In this document: positions 34,070 through 46,253 of the stretch, piece after piece
Layout of the letters: each line of letters opens with the position of its first letter
Numbering within the stretch: the first letter of the stretch is position 1
Source of the DNA: Cymodocea nodosa
Taxonomy: Eukaryota; Streptophyta; Magnoliopsida; Alismatales; Cymodoceaceae
Length of the DNA: 64,000 nt
Direction: 5' to 3'
Assembly: GCA_036874045.1 (NCBI GenBank)
Contig: JAZBRI010000008.1
Span: 9,997,001 to 10,061,000 of the forward strand
The notes under the pieces: generated by a model
The model's database searches: none
Seen by the model: only the letters and a program-made list of their open reading frames with translations
What the model was told of the DNA's origin: nothing
Position numbers and translations under genes: made by a program

Positions 34070-35569
34070 TGTTCAGGTTGCTTAGGTGGCACTAGAGAAC
34101 TTATATTGGTTCCTAGGCAACAACACTAAATAACTTGTATTTGTTAACTTCTATTTTTAACTTAGTTAATTTGTCTTTATCCTTATCAGTAATTCCTTTT
34201 TAGAAGTAAACAAACAACCTTTCACACAAATTAGATATTAATTTCAATTTGTATTTTAACTACAAGTGCATAGTGTATATTGTATTTGTGTGTAAGTACA
34301 GGTCGATCCCATAGAGAAATTGAGTAAGAATTATGTATTGTTTTATTTTTTTATAATATACTTAATGTGTTTAGTAATCCCTCCATTGAGTTATAGTTAA
34401 CACAACAAATTGATCTCATGGACTTAAGTTAACTCTACGAGCCTATGTTTTCAGTTTAATACTGCTATTTACAAAGGAATTCGGCCAACCATTAGGCAGT
34501 TCCATAGATTGTAAATAACATCAATTGAACTTTTTAATGCTAGTGAATATTAGATTTATCATTAAGCAACACTAACATTCAAATATTTCAAATAGTAACC
34601 ATTAAAATCTTTAAGTATTTGGAACAATCGATTTTAGTAAATTGTGATACTATTTTCTATTTTCTGAATCAAACAAACACAACATTCACAACAATAACAA
34701 CTTTAATCACAATACAAAACAAACCAACACTTGAATACTAAATATAAACTCAGATAAGTTGTTGTTTTTGGTATTTTTGTTTTGAGATATTCATGAAAAT
34801 GGGTGAAAGGTGAAATGTAAAAATCTCTATCGATAGTAAATACTTCTGTCACTACATGCTACGCAATTACACCACTGAAAACTTAATCACTTACAATTCT
34901 GCCTCCTCTCCCTATAGAATCGCGAGTCTAGAATTGCAAGATGATCTCCTCTTCAGCATACTGGCATCAACTCGAAACCAAGGCTAGAAGCTTTACGATC
35001 TCCTAAGATATGAGTCGATGCTTGGTGAAAATGGCTTCCCTTCCCACGACGTGATCACTCCTCACAATGGTTGTCAGGCACCGTGTTTGAATCGGAATCG
35101 ACCCGACATCAAGAAAGTATCCTCACAGACCTCCGATGGTTGGTGATTATGGTAATTATGGTGATGTTGGTGAATTGTTGGTGTTGGTGTGGATGATTCA
35201 GTGAACTTTCGACACTGCCTGCAGTTAGCGCGGTCCTCCACCTTTACACACACTGCCACACACCTTCAACCACACCTTCTTCATTTTTTTCTCCTCTTCT
35301 TTTATACTTCTTCAATAGTAACTGCTTCTACTTTAAATGATCAGTTGGATTTCCTTCATTCAGATCAACGATGGTGATTTCTTCTCCCTTCCATGAGTGA
35401 ATTCCTACGTGATACGTGCAGTCGTGGCCTTCCTTCAAATGTCCTGTTTCTGTAACCGCTATAGTGGCATATTAGAAAATAAATGGTCCATGGAGTTACA
35501 GATAACTCAACAGACTTACTTCGTTGATTTAACTATAAAACACGTGCACTAAAGAAATAAGCTGCTAAC

Positions 35570-35582
35570 CTAACATGTTACC
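35570..35582. repeat. Target duplication of the 5S-derived retroposon (left copy)
   Basis: CTAACATGTTACC here and CTAACACGTTACC at 35999-36011 differ at one base. They flank the T-tract end and the 5S-like end of the retroposon. A 13-bp duplication is typical of target-primed insertion. Confidence 0.75.
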
Positions 35583-35610
35583 TTTTTTTTTTTTTTTCAA
35601 AGGTCCTCCT

Positions 35611-35789
35611 TAGACACTCAAACAGCTTGGTGAACACTAGGAGTATCTTTAGAGGTGATAGAAGGTGAACCTTCATGGACACTCAAACAGCCTGGTATAC
35701 ACCAAGAGTATCCATGGAGGTGATAACATGTGTCTCAATGGACACTCAAATGGCCTGGTATACACCAGAAGTATCTAAGGAGACGAAAG
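35611..35789. repeat. Three tandem ~64-bp units in the retroposon body
   Basis: Units begin at 35611, 35676 and 35739, each with (T)GGACACTCAAA..GCCTGGT then a (A/G)AGTATC segment. The third is shortened. Confidence 0.85.
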
Positions 35790-35881
35790 CTTGTAGGGGG
35801 CCTTGCTAGGCCCACTTTGGTAAGTGATGCACACAACTACAGCTTGCCAATGCTTGAGCAAAGTCAACACTACTACCCATA

Positions 35882-35986
35882 GGCACTGCACGAGAACTTC
35901 CCAAGTGGTCACCCATCTTGGTTCTGCTCCCGCCCAAACACAGTTAACTCTAGAGTTCTTATAGGAGTTAGTGCTTGGTAGTAGGT
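35882..35986 (-). other. 5S rRNA-like head with internal pol III promoter elements
   Basis: The minus strand contains AAGATGGGTGACCACTTGGG (plant 5S box C region GGATGGGTGACC..CTGGGAAGT), TTTGGGCGGGAGCAGAACC (5S TTGGGCGAGAGTAGTAC), AGAACTCTAGAGTTAACTG (5S AGAACTCCGAAGTTAAGCG) and AAGCACTAACTCC, in 5S order and spacing. Divergence rules out a functional 5S gene; box A and box C positions are recognisable. Confidence 0.85.
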
Positions 35987-36011
35987 GTAAATGCATTTCT
36001 AACACGTTACC

Positions 36012-37534
36012 TTATCTGGTGAATTGTTATGTTATTAACAGAAGTCACTTAAGACCTCGTGTTAATAAAACTCTTTTTGAAATTATGTTCAATAGGGTTC
36101 CAAAAATTTCTTATATGAAATCATTTGGGTGTAAGTGTTTTATTCTTAATACTAAGGATAAAAAGGATAAATTTTAAGCCAAAGCAGATGAAGGAATTTT
36201 TGTAGGTTACTCTACTAGAAGTAAAGCCTATAGATTATATAACAAGACTTCTAGAACTATTGAAGAAACCCTCCATGTATGCTTCAATGAAAATTTTTTT
36301 AGAGAATCTCAATCTAAAGCTTATAATGATGATATGATCAATTTTCCAAAAGAGTTAGAGATCAATAGAGAGAATGAAGATTTTTCTAAGAAAATCAAAA
36401 ATATGAACTTAAATGATCAAACTAATGATGTAAATGATGGACCTTCAGATGTAGATGAGAATATTGAGGAAAATCAGAGAAATTGGTGTTATTCTTCATC
36501 ACATCCCATTACTCAAGTCATTGGTAATATTAATGAGGGAGTTAAAACTAGAGCTTTAGTAAATTTAAATAGTATGTGTATGTTTATTTTTATGGTGGAA
36601 CTAAGGAATATAGAAGAAGCATTATCTGATGAAAATTGGATAGTGGCAATGCAAGAAGAACTAAATCAATTCATCAGAAATGATGTTTGGGAATTAGTCT
36701 CTCTACCAGAAAATCAGTCCATAATAGGTACAAAGTGGATCTTTAGAAACAAAAATAACGAAACTAGTCAAGTTATAAGAAACAAAGCTAGATTAGTTGC
36801 ACAAGGGTATACACAGGAAGAAGGACTAGATTATGATGAAACATTTGCTCTTATGGCTAGGTTAGAAAGTATTAGAATATTATTAGCCTATGCTTGTTAT
36901 ATGGATTTTAAATTATATCAAATGGATGTAAAGAGTGCATTTCTAAATGGTTTAATTAATGAAGAAGTCTATGTAAAACAACCACATGGATTTGAAGATA
37001 TTAAAAATCCTGACTTTGTATATAAATTGAAGAAAGCCTTATATGGTTTGAAGCAAGCACCTAGATGATGGTATGAAAGATTATCTATTTTTTTAATAGA
37101 ACAATGTTATATCATGGGAAAAGTAGATTATACTCTATTTATTAAGAAACATGGTAAAGATCAGATTGTTGTTCAAATATATGTGGATGATATAATCTTT
37201 GGAGCAACTTCGGATAAACTGATAAAAATATTTTCTGAAGAGATGACTAGTTAGTTTGAAATGAGTATGATAGGAGAACTTTCATATTTTCTATGACTTC
37301 AAATTAACCAAATGGATAAAGGTATATTTTTAAATCAAGAAAAATATGCAGATGAAATGCTTAAGAAATTTAATTTTAATGATACAAGGATTCGAGGAAC
37401 TCCGATGAGTACTTTAAAGTTAGATATTGCTGACATAGGAAAATCAATAGATCAAAGAAAATACAGAAGTATGATTGGTTCTTTACTTTATTTGACTAGT
37501 AGTAAACCTGATATTATGTTTGCTATGTGTGCTT
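36012..37534 (+). pseudogene. pol: Integrase C-terminus and RT of pol, element A unit 2
   Basis: It resumes at the integrase-RT linker (equivalent to 25815 of unit 1), with FGCKCFILNTKDKKDKF, then the RT start (EELNQFIRNDVWELVSLPENQ), [22 protein letters not shown] and the YVDD region. The Trp and Gln codons lost in unit 1 are intact here (36688-36690, 36814-36816), but a stop at 37252-37254 is shared with unit 1, and others occur at 37066 and near 37296. It is split within RNase H by element B at the TGCTT duplication (37530-37534). Confidence 0.9.
37530..37534. repeat. Target duplication TGCTT of element B (left copy)
   Basis: TGCTT at 37530-37534 and again at 46254-46258. The RNase H text of A reads through when B is removed. 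Confidence 0.9.
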
Positions 37535-39408
37535 TATTAGAACCCAAGTATTTTGATAATGCAAAACCTATTTGAGGAAACATATTGTATTTCACAGATA
37601 AGTCAATGTAGCATAAGATCAGAAGGCAGATGGTACAAATTCCAAGCAGACGAACTGATGGAGAAAGTTCTAGAAGATACTGCTTTAGAGCTATAGGAAA
37701 ATCGGACAGTTATAGGTCCAAGTATCCGAAGAGTAAAGTAGCACCAAGACTATCAGACAGTTAGAAGGATAACTATCTGAATTTACAAAGCCTTTCTATC
37801 CGAATTTACAAAGCCTTTAGAGAGTTAAATAATCGGATAGTTAAGTTGGTTGAATGATCGGAGAGTTAAGGAGTTAACTATTCGAAAGCGAAAGGAAAAT
37901 CGGAAAGTTAGAATGGCTAATTATCCGAAACTTAAGTCATTCAATTAATCACGTGCAGAAATATAGAACAGAATCTTAAAGGACTTTTTAGAGAGTTAGA
38001 TAACTATTCGAGCTTTCTTTTCGGAGAGTTAGATAACTATCTGAAATTTCAAGAGAGTTTCGGTAAGTTATAATTTAACTATCCGAAACTTAAGTCATAG
38101 AATTTCCCACGTGCAGAATTCCAAACAGAAGCTCATATAAGTTTTCAGAGAGTTAGAAAGATAACTATCCGAAATTTCAAGAGAGTTTCGGTGAGTTACA
38201 ATTTAACCATCTAAAACTTAAGTCATTGAATTTCCCATGTGCAGAATTCTAGATAGAAGCTCATATAAGTTTTCGAAGAGTTAGAAAGATAACTATCCGA
38301 AATTTCAAGAGAGTTTCGGTGAGTTACAATTTAACCATCTGAAACTTAAGTCATTGAATTTCCCACATGCAGAATTCCAGACAGATGCTCAAATGGGTTT
38401 TCGGAGAGTTAGAAAGATAACTATCCAAAAAATGGGAAGTTTTGGTGAGTTACATTCTTAACTATCCGAAACTTAAGTTATTCTTTTATACACGTGTAGA
38501 ATTGAAGAGACAACTGTTGGAGACTTAAAAGAAATTTCAAAGAGTTACAGTAGTTAACTATCCGAAAGTCAGGAGCTCTTTTCTATGAGTTAATTTACAA
38601 GTCTCCGAACACTTGACATTTCATGTGAGCAACTTAAAATCCTCACGTGACATAGATAATAGGATATGAGTAAAGTATCGGTAAGTTATGGATGCATTTC
38701 GGCAAGTTATTTTTATAACCATCCAAAAGCCTGAGATTATCGGAAGGTTACTTACTAAACATCAGACAGAACGGTAACTTACCATATTTAGGTCTGATTA
38801 TTTAGCAAGTACAACAGAATACATCCGTTGAAAGAAAAATGTGATCGTTATACCTTTGGTATAAATATGAGGAGTTTATGAGAGGATTATACAGAGATAA
38901 CGTATATACAATATACAGTGAGCTACACTCCAATTTCAATTACACTCAAGTCTGCAAACAATCAAGCATACTCAAAAGATCTATTGCAGAAAAAGCTCTG
39001 TGTGCCAAAACTCTAATTGAAAGATTCAAGCTGTTGATGCGTGGCTTTAACCTGAAAGCTACATTCAGTTATTGGTTTGAGTTTCGACCTGAAAACTCAA
39101 GAGGTTGGTTTTCTGAAGTTTATACCTGAAAACTTCTGTGTGGTTGGTTCTTGCTTCGACCTGAAAGCAAGTGTGTAAGTGTTGAAACACTTAGTGAAGC
39201 CCAAGTGAATCTTAGGGGTGGACTAGCCAAATTGGTGAACCACCTAAAATTTGTTGTGTGTTACTTTTCTCTATTGCTTTGCATTCTTTTAGATTCATCT
39301 CATTTCATATCTATTGAATCATTCGATTTAACATCAAAAGATTTTAAAAATTACACACATTCACCATTCACCATTCACCCCCCTCTGGTGAGCCTACCGA
39401 TCCTAACA
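37535..39408 (+). repeat. 5' LTR of element B
   Basis: 1874 bp, from TATTAGAACCC (first G changed to A) to CCTAACA. Its first 1.1 kb is an array of TTTCGG-AGAGTTA / TAACTATCCGAAA half-sites with CCCACGTGCAGAATTCC (G-box) units between them. A TATA box TATAAATA is at 38860-38867 (45713-45720 in the 3' LTR). Confidence 0.9.
38860..38867 (+). promoter_or_regulatory. LTR promoter TATA box (element B)
   Basis: TATAAATA lies after the motif array and about 540 bp before the LTR end. It is identical in the 3' LTR. Confidence 0.55.
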
Positions 39409-39410
39409 AT

Positions 39411-39422
39411 TGGTATCAGAGC
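39411..39422 (+). other. Primer binding site of element B (initiator tRNA-Met)
   Basis: TGGTATCAGAGC, two bases after the LTR: the intact copia consensus. Confidence 0.9.
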
Positions 39423-39459
39423 TTGGTTAATCCTTCATAAGATTTAACCATCTAGATTT

Positions 39460-41009
39460 ATGGCTTAATTTGCTGAGGGACAAAACATCCATAGACCTCC
39501 TCTATTCAATGGTTCCAATTATAACTATTGGAAGAATAGAATGGAGTGCTTCCTTAGGAGTTCTAATGTTAAACTCTAGAAGATTGTTGTTCTTAGAACT
39601 ACACTTCCAACCAATGATGTTATGAATTGATCTGAGGAGGATGAGAAAATCATCCAGTTGGATGATAGAGGGTTGAATGTCATTTATTGTGCACTAACTG
39701 CTAATCAATATAATAAAGTATTTGCATGTAAGTCTGCTCATGAGGCTTGGAAAATCCTTCAAGTTACTCACAAAGGTACAAGCCAAGTTAAGGATACAAA
39801 AATCAGTATCCTGTTGAGAAAATTGGAACTGTTTAAAATGAATGATAATGAAAACATAACTGAAATGTTTTCAAGATTTACTGAAATCATTAACAGTTTG
39901 AAAGGATTGGGAAATGAATTCTCTTCACGTGAATAGGTATAGAAGATCCTAAGAAGCTTAACTATTGAGTGGAAATAGAAGTCCACATCTATTCAAGATT
40001 CCAAGGATCTTAACAATTACACAATTGAAGAACTGTTGGGCAATCTTCTGGCCCACGAAGTTCAGATGAAGGACTCGAAAGAGCAAGAAGGAGCTGTTGA
40101 AAAGAAAGCTGAAAAGAAAAAGGAAATAGCATTTCCATCTACAGAAGAAGCTCCAAGCTCAGATGATGATGAGATCATGTTGCTGGCAAGGAACTTCAGA
40201 AAGTTCATGAAGAAAAAAAATAAGCCCAACTCCTCTAAAAGAATTGTTCCTATATGTTTCAAATGTAAAAGGCAAGGGCACATATAGAACTTCTGTCCAT
40301 TTCAGATAGAAGAGGATCAAGGAGATAAGAAGAAGAGATGGAAGGACAAAAAGAAGATGGCTCTCAAAGCTATGTGGGATGACAGTAGCTTTCCAAGCAG
40401 TTCATCAGATTCTGAAGATGAAGCTGCAGCCAACGTGTGTTTTGCAGCACAAGAGGTATGCTCTTCTTCCTCTAGTTCAGAAATGAGCATGATGATTTAG
40501 ACATTAACAATCTTCTGTCTACTGTAGATAATTTATATGTGAAGTGTAGAGAATTTAAGAAAGAAATTAAAAGGTTAAATCATTGCTTAGAAGATTCATT
40601 TGCTAAATTAGAATCAACTATAGTTGAAAATAGAAATCTAAAATCAAATTTGGATAAGTATAGTTGTGTTAACTGTGAATTAAAAGAAGAAAATAAAAAT
40701 TTATTAACTACTATATCTGATTTGAAAGATACCATATGTAAATTTACTTAAGGTCAAAAAGGATTAAATAAAATAATAGGATCTCAACGACCAAATGGAA
40801 ATAAATATGGCTTAGGGTATGCTACACCACAAGAAATACCTTATTGTGGTGGAGTGATTTGATCTTATAGAGATGGCACCACTGTGTTTGCCATCAAATG
40901 AAGATCAGGTCATATGTGGTTGCCAAGAGGCAATAGATTTAATGTTTTAAGGACTAACTCTACTAGACCTAAGAAGATTTGGGTACCAAAAGCCTTAATT
41001 TCAGTATGA
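39460..41009 (+). pseudogene. gag: Ty1/copia gag of element B
   Basis: The ATG at 39460 is followed by a stop in the third codon (MA*; probably Gln originally). The capsid region (RPPLFNGSNYNYWKNRMECF, HEAWKILQVTHKGTSQVKDT), a zinc knuckle with its central residue replaced by a stop (CFKCKRQGHI*NFC, about 40258), a WDDSSFPSSSSDSEDE..NVCF segment, a coiled coil (40539-40751) and the ending KKIWVPKAL follow. At least six stops and one frameshift (about 40495). The domain set matches the gag of element A. Confidence 0.85.
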
Positions 41010-41016
41010 TTTGTAG

Positions 41017-44000
41017 GATGACAAGGAGTTTCAAGCACGTACAACAAAATGGATTGTGGACAGTGGATGCTCAAAGCACATGACAGGTAAGAAAAGTTTT
41101 CTTGATTCTGTTAAAAACTTAAGTTCAGGATATGTTAAGTTTGGAAATAATGAAAAGTGTAAAATAACTGCAATAGGAAATATTACATCTGAAAATGGTA
41201 TAATTGAGAATGTCTTGCATGTAAATGGATTAAAACAAAATTTGTTAAGTGTAGGACAATTATGTGATAAAGGTTATACTGTTTCTTTTAATGCTGAAAA
41301 TTGTTACATTATTGATCTAGCTACGAATGAAACAAAATTTACTGGTATTAGAAATTACTCAATTTATACATTAAACTTTCCATGTGAAAATTCTACAAGC
41401 AATTCCTGTTTGGTAGCAACTGGTGAAGATGATTGGGTGTGGCATAGAAGACTTGGCCACATCAGTATGAAGAATATTAGAAAGTTATCCAAGGGTGATC
41501 TTGTCAGGGGTCTGCCTAAACTCACTTTTAAGAAAGATAGAGTGTGCAGTGAGTGTATGCTAGGGAAGCAGAAGAGAACTGCTCTTCACAACAAAAATAT
41601 TTTTACCACCAAAAGGCCATTGGAACTGTTACATCTGGATTTGTTTGGTCCTTCTCAAGTATCAAGTCTTGGGGGTCGAAAATATACCTTTGTTATTGTT
41701 GATGATTTCTCCATATTAACTTGGGTAATATTTTTGACACATAAAAATGAAACTTGCAATGAGTTTAAGAATTTCTGCATAAGGGTTCAGAATTAGAAGG
41801 AACTAATAGTGAAGAAAATCAGAAGTGATTATGGAGGAGAATTTGAAAACTATGAATTTGAAAACCTTTGTAATTCATTCGGAATTCTACATGAATTCTC
41901 CTGTCCTAGAACTACTACTCAAAATGGAGTTGTGGAAAGGAAAAATAGGACATTGCAAGAAATGGCTAGAACTATGTTAAATGCCATGGATTTACCTAAA
42001 TTTCTCTAGGTAGAAGCTGTAGGAGCAACTTGTCACATTTCCAACAGAACTCACATTAGATCTATGTTGAATAAGATACCATTTGAAATTTGGTTTGATA
42101 AGACTCCAAATGCTGGCTACTTTAAGACATTTGGATGCAAATGCTTTGTCTTAAATACAGGAAATGCTAAAAACAAGTTTCATGCAAAGTCTGAACCTGC
42201 CATACTTGTTGGTTACTCCTCTAGAAGAAAAGCTTACAAGGTATATTTTGCTAAAGATAGAAGAGTAGAGGAAAGTATAAATGTTTAGTTTGATGAAGAT
42301 CTGATCTAGAATTTCAAAAAGTTGAAGATTAAAAATGATAGTGAAAATGAATACTTTGAAGATGATAACTGTAAGTAGAAACTCAATTCAGAAGCGTTAG
42401 ACCAAAATCTCAACAATAGGTATCAGAATCATAACAGTTGGAAGTTCAGATCTGATCATCCCGTGGAACAAATTATTGGAAATATATCTAAAGGGGTACA
42501 AACTAGAAGCAAAGCACAAGATATCTGCAATTTTTGTGCATTTGTGTCAGAAATAGAGCCAAAATCAGTAGATGAAGCATGCAAGGATACCTACTGGACA
42601 ATGGCTATGCAGGAAGAATTAAATCAGTTCTAGAAAAATAATGTTTGGGAACTAGTAGAAAAACCTGCAGGAAAATCCATCATTGGAACTAAATGGATTT
42701 TCAAAAGCAAATTAGGTGAAGAAGATAACATTCTCAGAAATAAAGCTCAATTAGTTGCACAAGGCTGCAATTAGCAAGAAGGTATTAGAATGTTGCTTGC
42801 TTTTGCAAGTAGTATGAAGATAAGATTGTTTCAGATGGATGTGAAAAGTGCCTTCTTAAATGGAGAAATTCTAGAAGAAGTGTTTGTTAAACAACCTCTT
42901 GGATTTGAAGATGAAGTCAAGCCGGATCATGTCTACAAACTAAGAAAGACTCTATATGGTCTGAAACAGGAACCTAGAGCTTGGTATGAGAAATTGAAAA
43001 AGTTTTTAACTGAAAACAATTTTTCTATAGGCAAAGTGGACAACACTTTGTTTATCAAAACTTTTGATGTGCATATTTTGATTGTACAGATATATGTTGA
43101 TGATATAGTTTTTGGAGCCACTTTAGAAGAATTCTGTCATGAATTTCAAAATTTGATGAAAAATAAATTTGAAATGAGCATGATGGGAGAATTGAAGTTT
43201 TTCTTGGGATTACAGATTCATCAAGTTCATAATAGCATTTTTGTCAACCAAGAAAAATACTACAAAGAGATGTTGAAGAAATTTGGTTATGAAAACATCA
43301 AACCTACAAATACTCCAATGAGTTCAAGCATTAAACTGGAAATGGATGATTCAAGTGTTGTAGTGGATCAAAAGCAATATAAAGGCATGATTGGATCCCT
43401 ATTGTACCTTTCAACTAGCAGGCCAGATATTATGTTCAGTGTATGCTTGTGTGCTAAATTTCACGCATCACTAAAGGAATCGCACTTGAAATCAGTCAAA
43501 AGGATTTTCAAATATCTACAAGGAACCAAAGATTTTGGACTATTCTACTTAGCTAACAGTAATCTGATTTTAATAGGCTATAGTGATGTAGATTATGCAA
43601 GCAACAGATCTGACAGAAAAAATACTAGTGGTACATGTCAACTACTTGGAAATTCTTTAATCTCCTGGTTCAGTAGGAAACAAAATTGTATTGCTTTATC
43701 TACTACTGAAGCTAAGTATATGCAACAGGACTGTGTTGTGCTCAAATTCTTTGGATGCAGCAAACTCTAGCAGACTACAAACTGAAAATTCAGAATTCAA
43801 TCATATTTTGTGATAACAGTAGTGCAATTAGTCTATCTAAGAATACAGTACTTCATTCCAAAGCCAAGCATATCGAGATCAGACATCATTTTCTAAGAGA
43901 TCATGTGGAAAAAGGGAACATCTCACTTAAGTTTGTGCCAATAGAAAATCAACTTGCGGATATTTTCACCAAACCTTTAAATCAATCAACTTTTAATCAT

Positions 44001-44041
44001 ATTAGAAGAAATCTAGGCATATGTTCTTTACAAGATCTTTA
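41017..44041 (+). pseudogene. pol: Ty1/copia pol of element B (PR-IN-RT-RNase H)
   Basis: Protease WIVDSGCSKHMTG; integrase HRRLGHISMKNI with CSECMLGKQ, LDLFGPSQV, IRSDYGGEF (catalytic Asp kept) and NGVVERKNRTL (Glu kept); RT YQ-type motif FQMDVKSAFLNG and QIYVDDIVFGA; RNase H IFCDNSSAISLSKN, AKHIEIRHHFLRD, IFTKPLNQ. Stops at 41796, 42009 and 42288 and several in 42300-42780; a short deletion removes the conserved RT segment just before 42788 (QEGI joined to RMLLAF). The RT-RNase H frame 42790-43770 is the longest uninterrupted copia frame in the window. It starts right after a TAG, in a different frame from gag. Confidence 0.9.
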
Positions 44042-44445
44042 AATATTTTTATTTATTCTTCATCAAGCTCACCATATGGGAGCTTGTTTTCTGCTAACTT
44101 ATACTCGTGTAGGATATATTCAATATTAGTTTTACAGTCCTCACCATTTTATATAATGACTAAAAGGGGGAGAAGAATTTGGAAATTAGAGAAGTATATG
44201 GTCACTTACAGTATTTCTAGCAAGAACAGAAAGAGAACTATTAAAAAGGAAAGAAAAACTCAACACACAGATAGGGGGAGAAGACAGCACAAAGTTAGGG
44301 GGAGGAATCTCACCACGTCAGTATATTCACTATAAATTCCTATTTTATTTAGTTCTCTGTGTGACTAAATGTATAGAAATACTCTAGGGAGTGAATACAT
44401 GTAAATAAATGTAAAGGATTTTGTCATTATCAAAAAGGGGGAGAT
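44042..44445 (+). other. Short 3' noncoding region and polypurine tract of element B
   Basis: About 390 bp with several GGGGGAG blocks (44166, 44274, 44299) and the polypurine tract AAAAAGGGGGAGA directly before the LTR at 44446. No coding content. Confidence 0.8.
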
Positions 44446-46253
44446 TGTTAGAACCCGAGTATTTTGATAATGCAAAACCTATGTGAGGAAACATATTGTA
44501 TTTCACAGATAAGTCAGTGCAGTATAAGATCAGAAGGCAGATGGTACAAATTCCAAGTAGACGAACAGATGGAGAAAGTTCCAGAAGATACTGCTTTAGA
44601 GCTACAGAAAAATCAGACATTACAGGTCCAAGTATCCGAAGAGTAAAGTAGCAGCAAGACTACTGGACAGTTAGAAGGATAACTATTTGAATTTACAAAG
44701 CCTTCAGAGACTTAAATAATCGGACAATTAAGTTGGTTGAATGATCGGAGAGTTAAGGAGTTAACTATCCGAAAGCAAAGGAAAATCGAAAAGATAGAAA
44801 GGCGAACTATCCGAAACTTAAGTCATTCAATTAACCACGTGCAGAAATACAGAACAGAATCTTAAAGGACTTTTCAAAGAGTTAGATAACTATCTGAAAT
44901 TTCAAGAGAGTTTCGGTAAGTTACAGTTTAACTATCTGAAACTTAAGTCATTGAATTTCCCACGTGCAGAATTCCAAACAGAAGCTCATAGAAGTTTTCG
45001 GAGAGTTAGAAAGATAACTATCTGAAATTTCAAGAGAGTTTCGGTGAGTTACAGTTTAACCATTCGAAACTTAAGTCATTGAATTTCCCACGTGTAGAAT
45101 TCCAGACAGAAACTCATATAAGTTTTCGGAGAGTTAGAAAGATAACTATCCGAAATTTCAAGAGAGTTTCGATGAGTTACAGTTTAACCATCTAAAATTT
45201 AAGTCATTGAATTTCCCACGTGTAGAATTCCAGACAGACGCTCAAATGAGTTTTCGGAGAGTTAGAAAGATAACTATCCGAAAAATGGGAAGTTTCGGTG
45301 AGTTACATTCTTAACTATCCGAAACTTAAGTTATTCTTTTATGCACGTGTAGAATTGAAGAGACAACTGTTGGAGACTTAAAAGATGTTTTAGAAAGTTA
45401 CAGTAGTTAACTATCTGAAAGTCAGGAGCTCTTTTCTATGAGTTAATTTACAAGTCTCCGAACACTTGACATTTTACGTGAGCAACTTAAAATCCTCACG
45501 TGACATAGATAACAGGATATGAGTAAAGTATCAGTAAGTTATGGATGCATTTCGGCAAGTTATTTTTATAACCATCTGAAAGCCTAAGATTATCGGAAGG
45601 TTACTTACTGAACATCAGATAAAACGGTAACTTACCATATTTAGGTCTGATTATTTAGCAAGTATAGCAAAATACATCTGTTGAAAGAAAAATGTGATCG
45701 TTATACCTTTGGTATAAATATGAGGAGTTTAAGAGAGGATTATACAGAGATAATGTATATACAGTATACAGTGAGCTACACTCCAATTTCAATTACACTC
45801 AAGTCTACAAACAGTCAAGCATACTCAAAAGATCTATTGTAGAAAAAGTTCTGTGCGCCAAAACTTTGATTGAAAGATTCAAGCTGTTGGTTTGTGGCTT
45901 CAACCTAAAAGCTACATTCAGTTGTTGGTTTGAGTTTCGACCTGAAAACTCAAGAGGTTGGTTTTCTAAAGTTTATACCTAAAAACTTCTGTGTGGTTTG
46001 TTCTTGCTTCGACTTGAAAGTAAGTGTGTAAGTGTTGAAACACTTAGTGAAGCTCAAGTGAATCTTGGGGGTGGACTAGCCAAGTTGGTGAACCACCTAA
46101 AATTTGCTGTGTTACTTTTCTCTACTACTTTGCATTCTTTTAGATTCATCTCATTTCATATCTGTTGAATCATTCGATTCAACATCAAAAGATTTTAAAA
46201 ATTACACACATTCACCATTCACCCCCCCTCTAGTGAGCCTACCGATCCTAACA
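44446..46253 (+). repeat. 3' LTR of element B
   Basis: 1808 bp, TGTTAGAACCC to CCTAACA, followed by TGCTT. Clearly the same age class as the 5' LTR: they differ by scattered substitutions and a few length changes in the motif array. Confidence 0.9.

Larger units (their letters stand above)
35583..35998 (-). mobile_element. 5S rRNA-derived SINE-like retroposon, about 416 bp
   Basis: Read on the minus strand it starts near 35998 with a ~100-base 5S rRNA-like head, continues through a body with three ~64-bp tandem units, and ends in A15 (T15 at 35583-35597). It is flanked by a 13-bp target duplication. The parts (pol III promoter-derived head, body, poly(A) end, long duplication) are those of a SINE mobilised by a LINE. 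It has no open reading frame of note. The 5S-carrying LTR element Cassandra is the obvious alternative, but a poly(A) end and a 13-bp duplication do not fit an LTR element. Confidence 0.75.
34070..36011 (-). mobile_element. Truncated E-family LTR, reverse orientation, with a retroposon inside
   Basis: In reverse complement it follows the E LTR from its 3' terminus (TGTTCAGG for TGTTTGGG at 34070) through the block shared with 60290-61700, including GTCGGGTCGATTCCGAG-type text and the TATA-like region. The LTR's 5' part is missing, and so are about 720 bp of the surrounding pol (equivalent to 25095-25815), so one deletion removed both; no target duplication can be paired. The 5S-derived retroposon 35583-35998 sits in its remaining end. 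Apparent open frames here (for example 35074-35259) are not genes. Confidence 0.75.
37535..46253 (+). mobile_element. Complete Ty1/copia element B (Sirevirus-like), 8.7 kb
   Basis: Two LTRs (37535-39408, 44446-46253), a tRNA-Met primer site, gag, pol and a polypurine tract, flanked by a perfect 5-bp duplication. Both genes have stops. It has no third gene: only about 390 bp lies between pol and the polypurine tract. Confidence 0.95.

Noticed and set aside
35189-35377. Small plus-strand frame with a possible signal peptide
   Set aside because: It is the complement of the E LTR region, and the E LTR at 59816-61717 does not keep the frame.
35882-35986. A genuine 5S rRNA gene
   Set aside because: Too many changes from plant 5S, single copy, and embedded in a poly(A)-ended retroposon with a target duplication.
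35583-35998. A Cassandra-type LTR (5S-carrying TRIM)
   Set aside because: It has a 15-base poly(A) end and a 13-bp duplication. An LTR element would have TG..CA ends and a 5-bp duplication.
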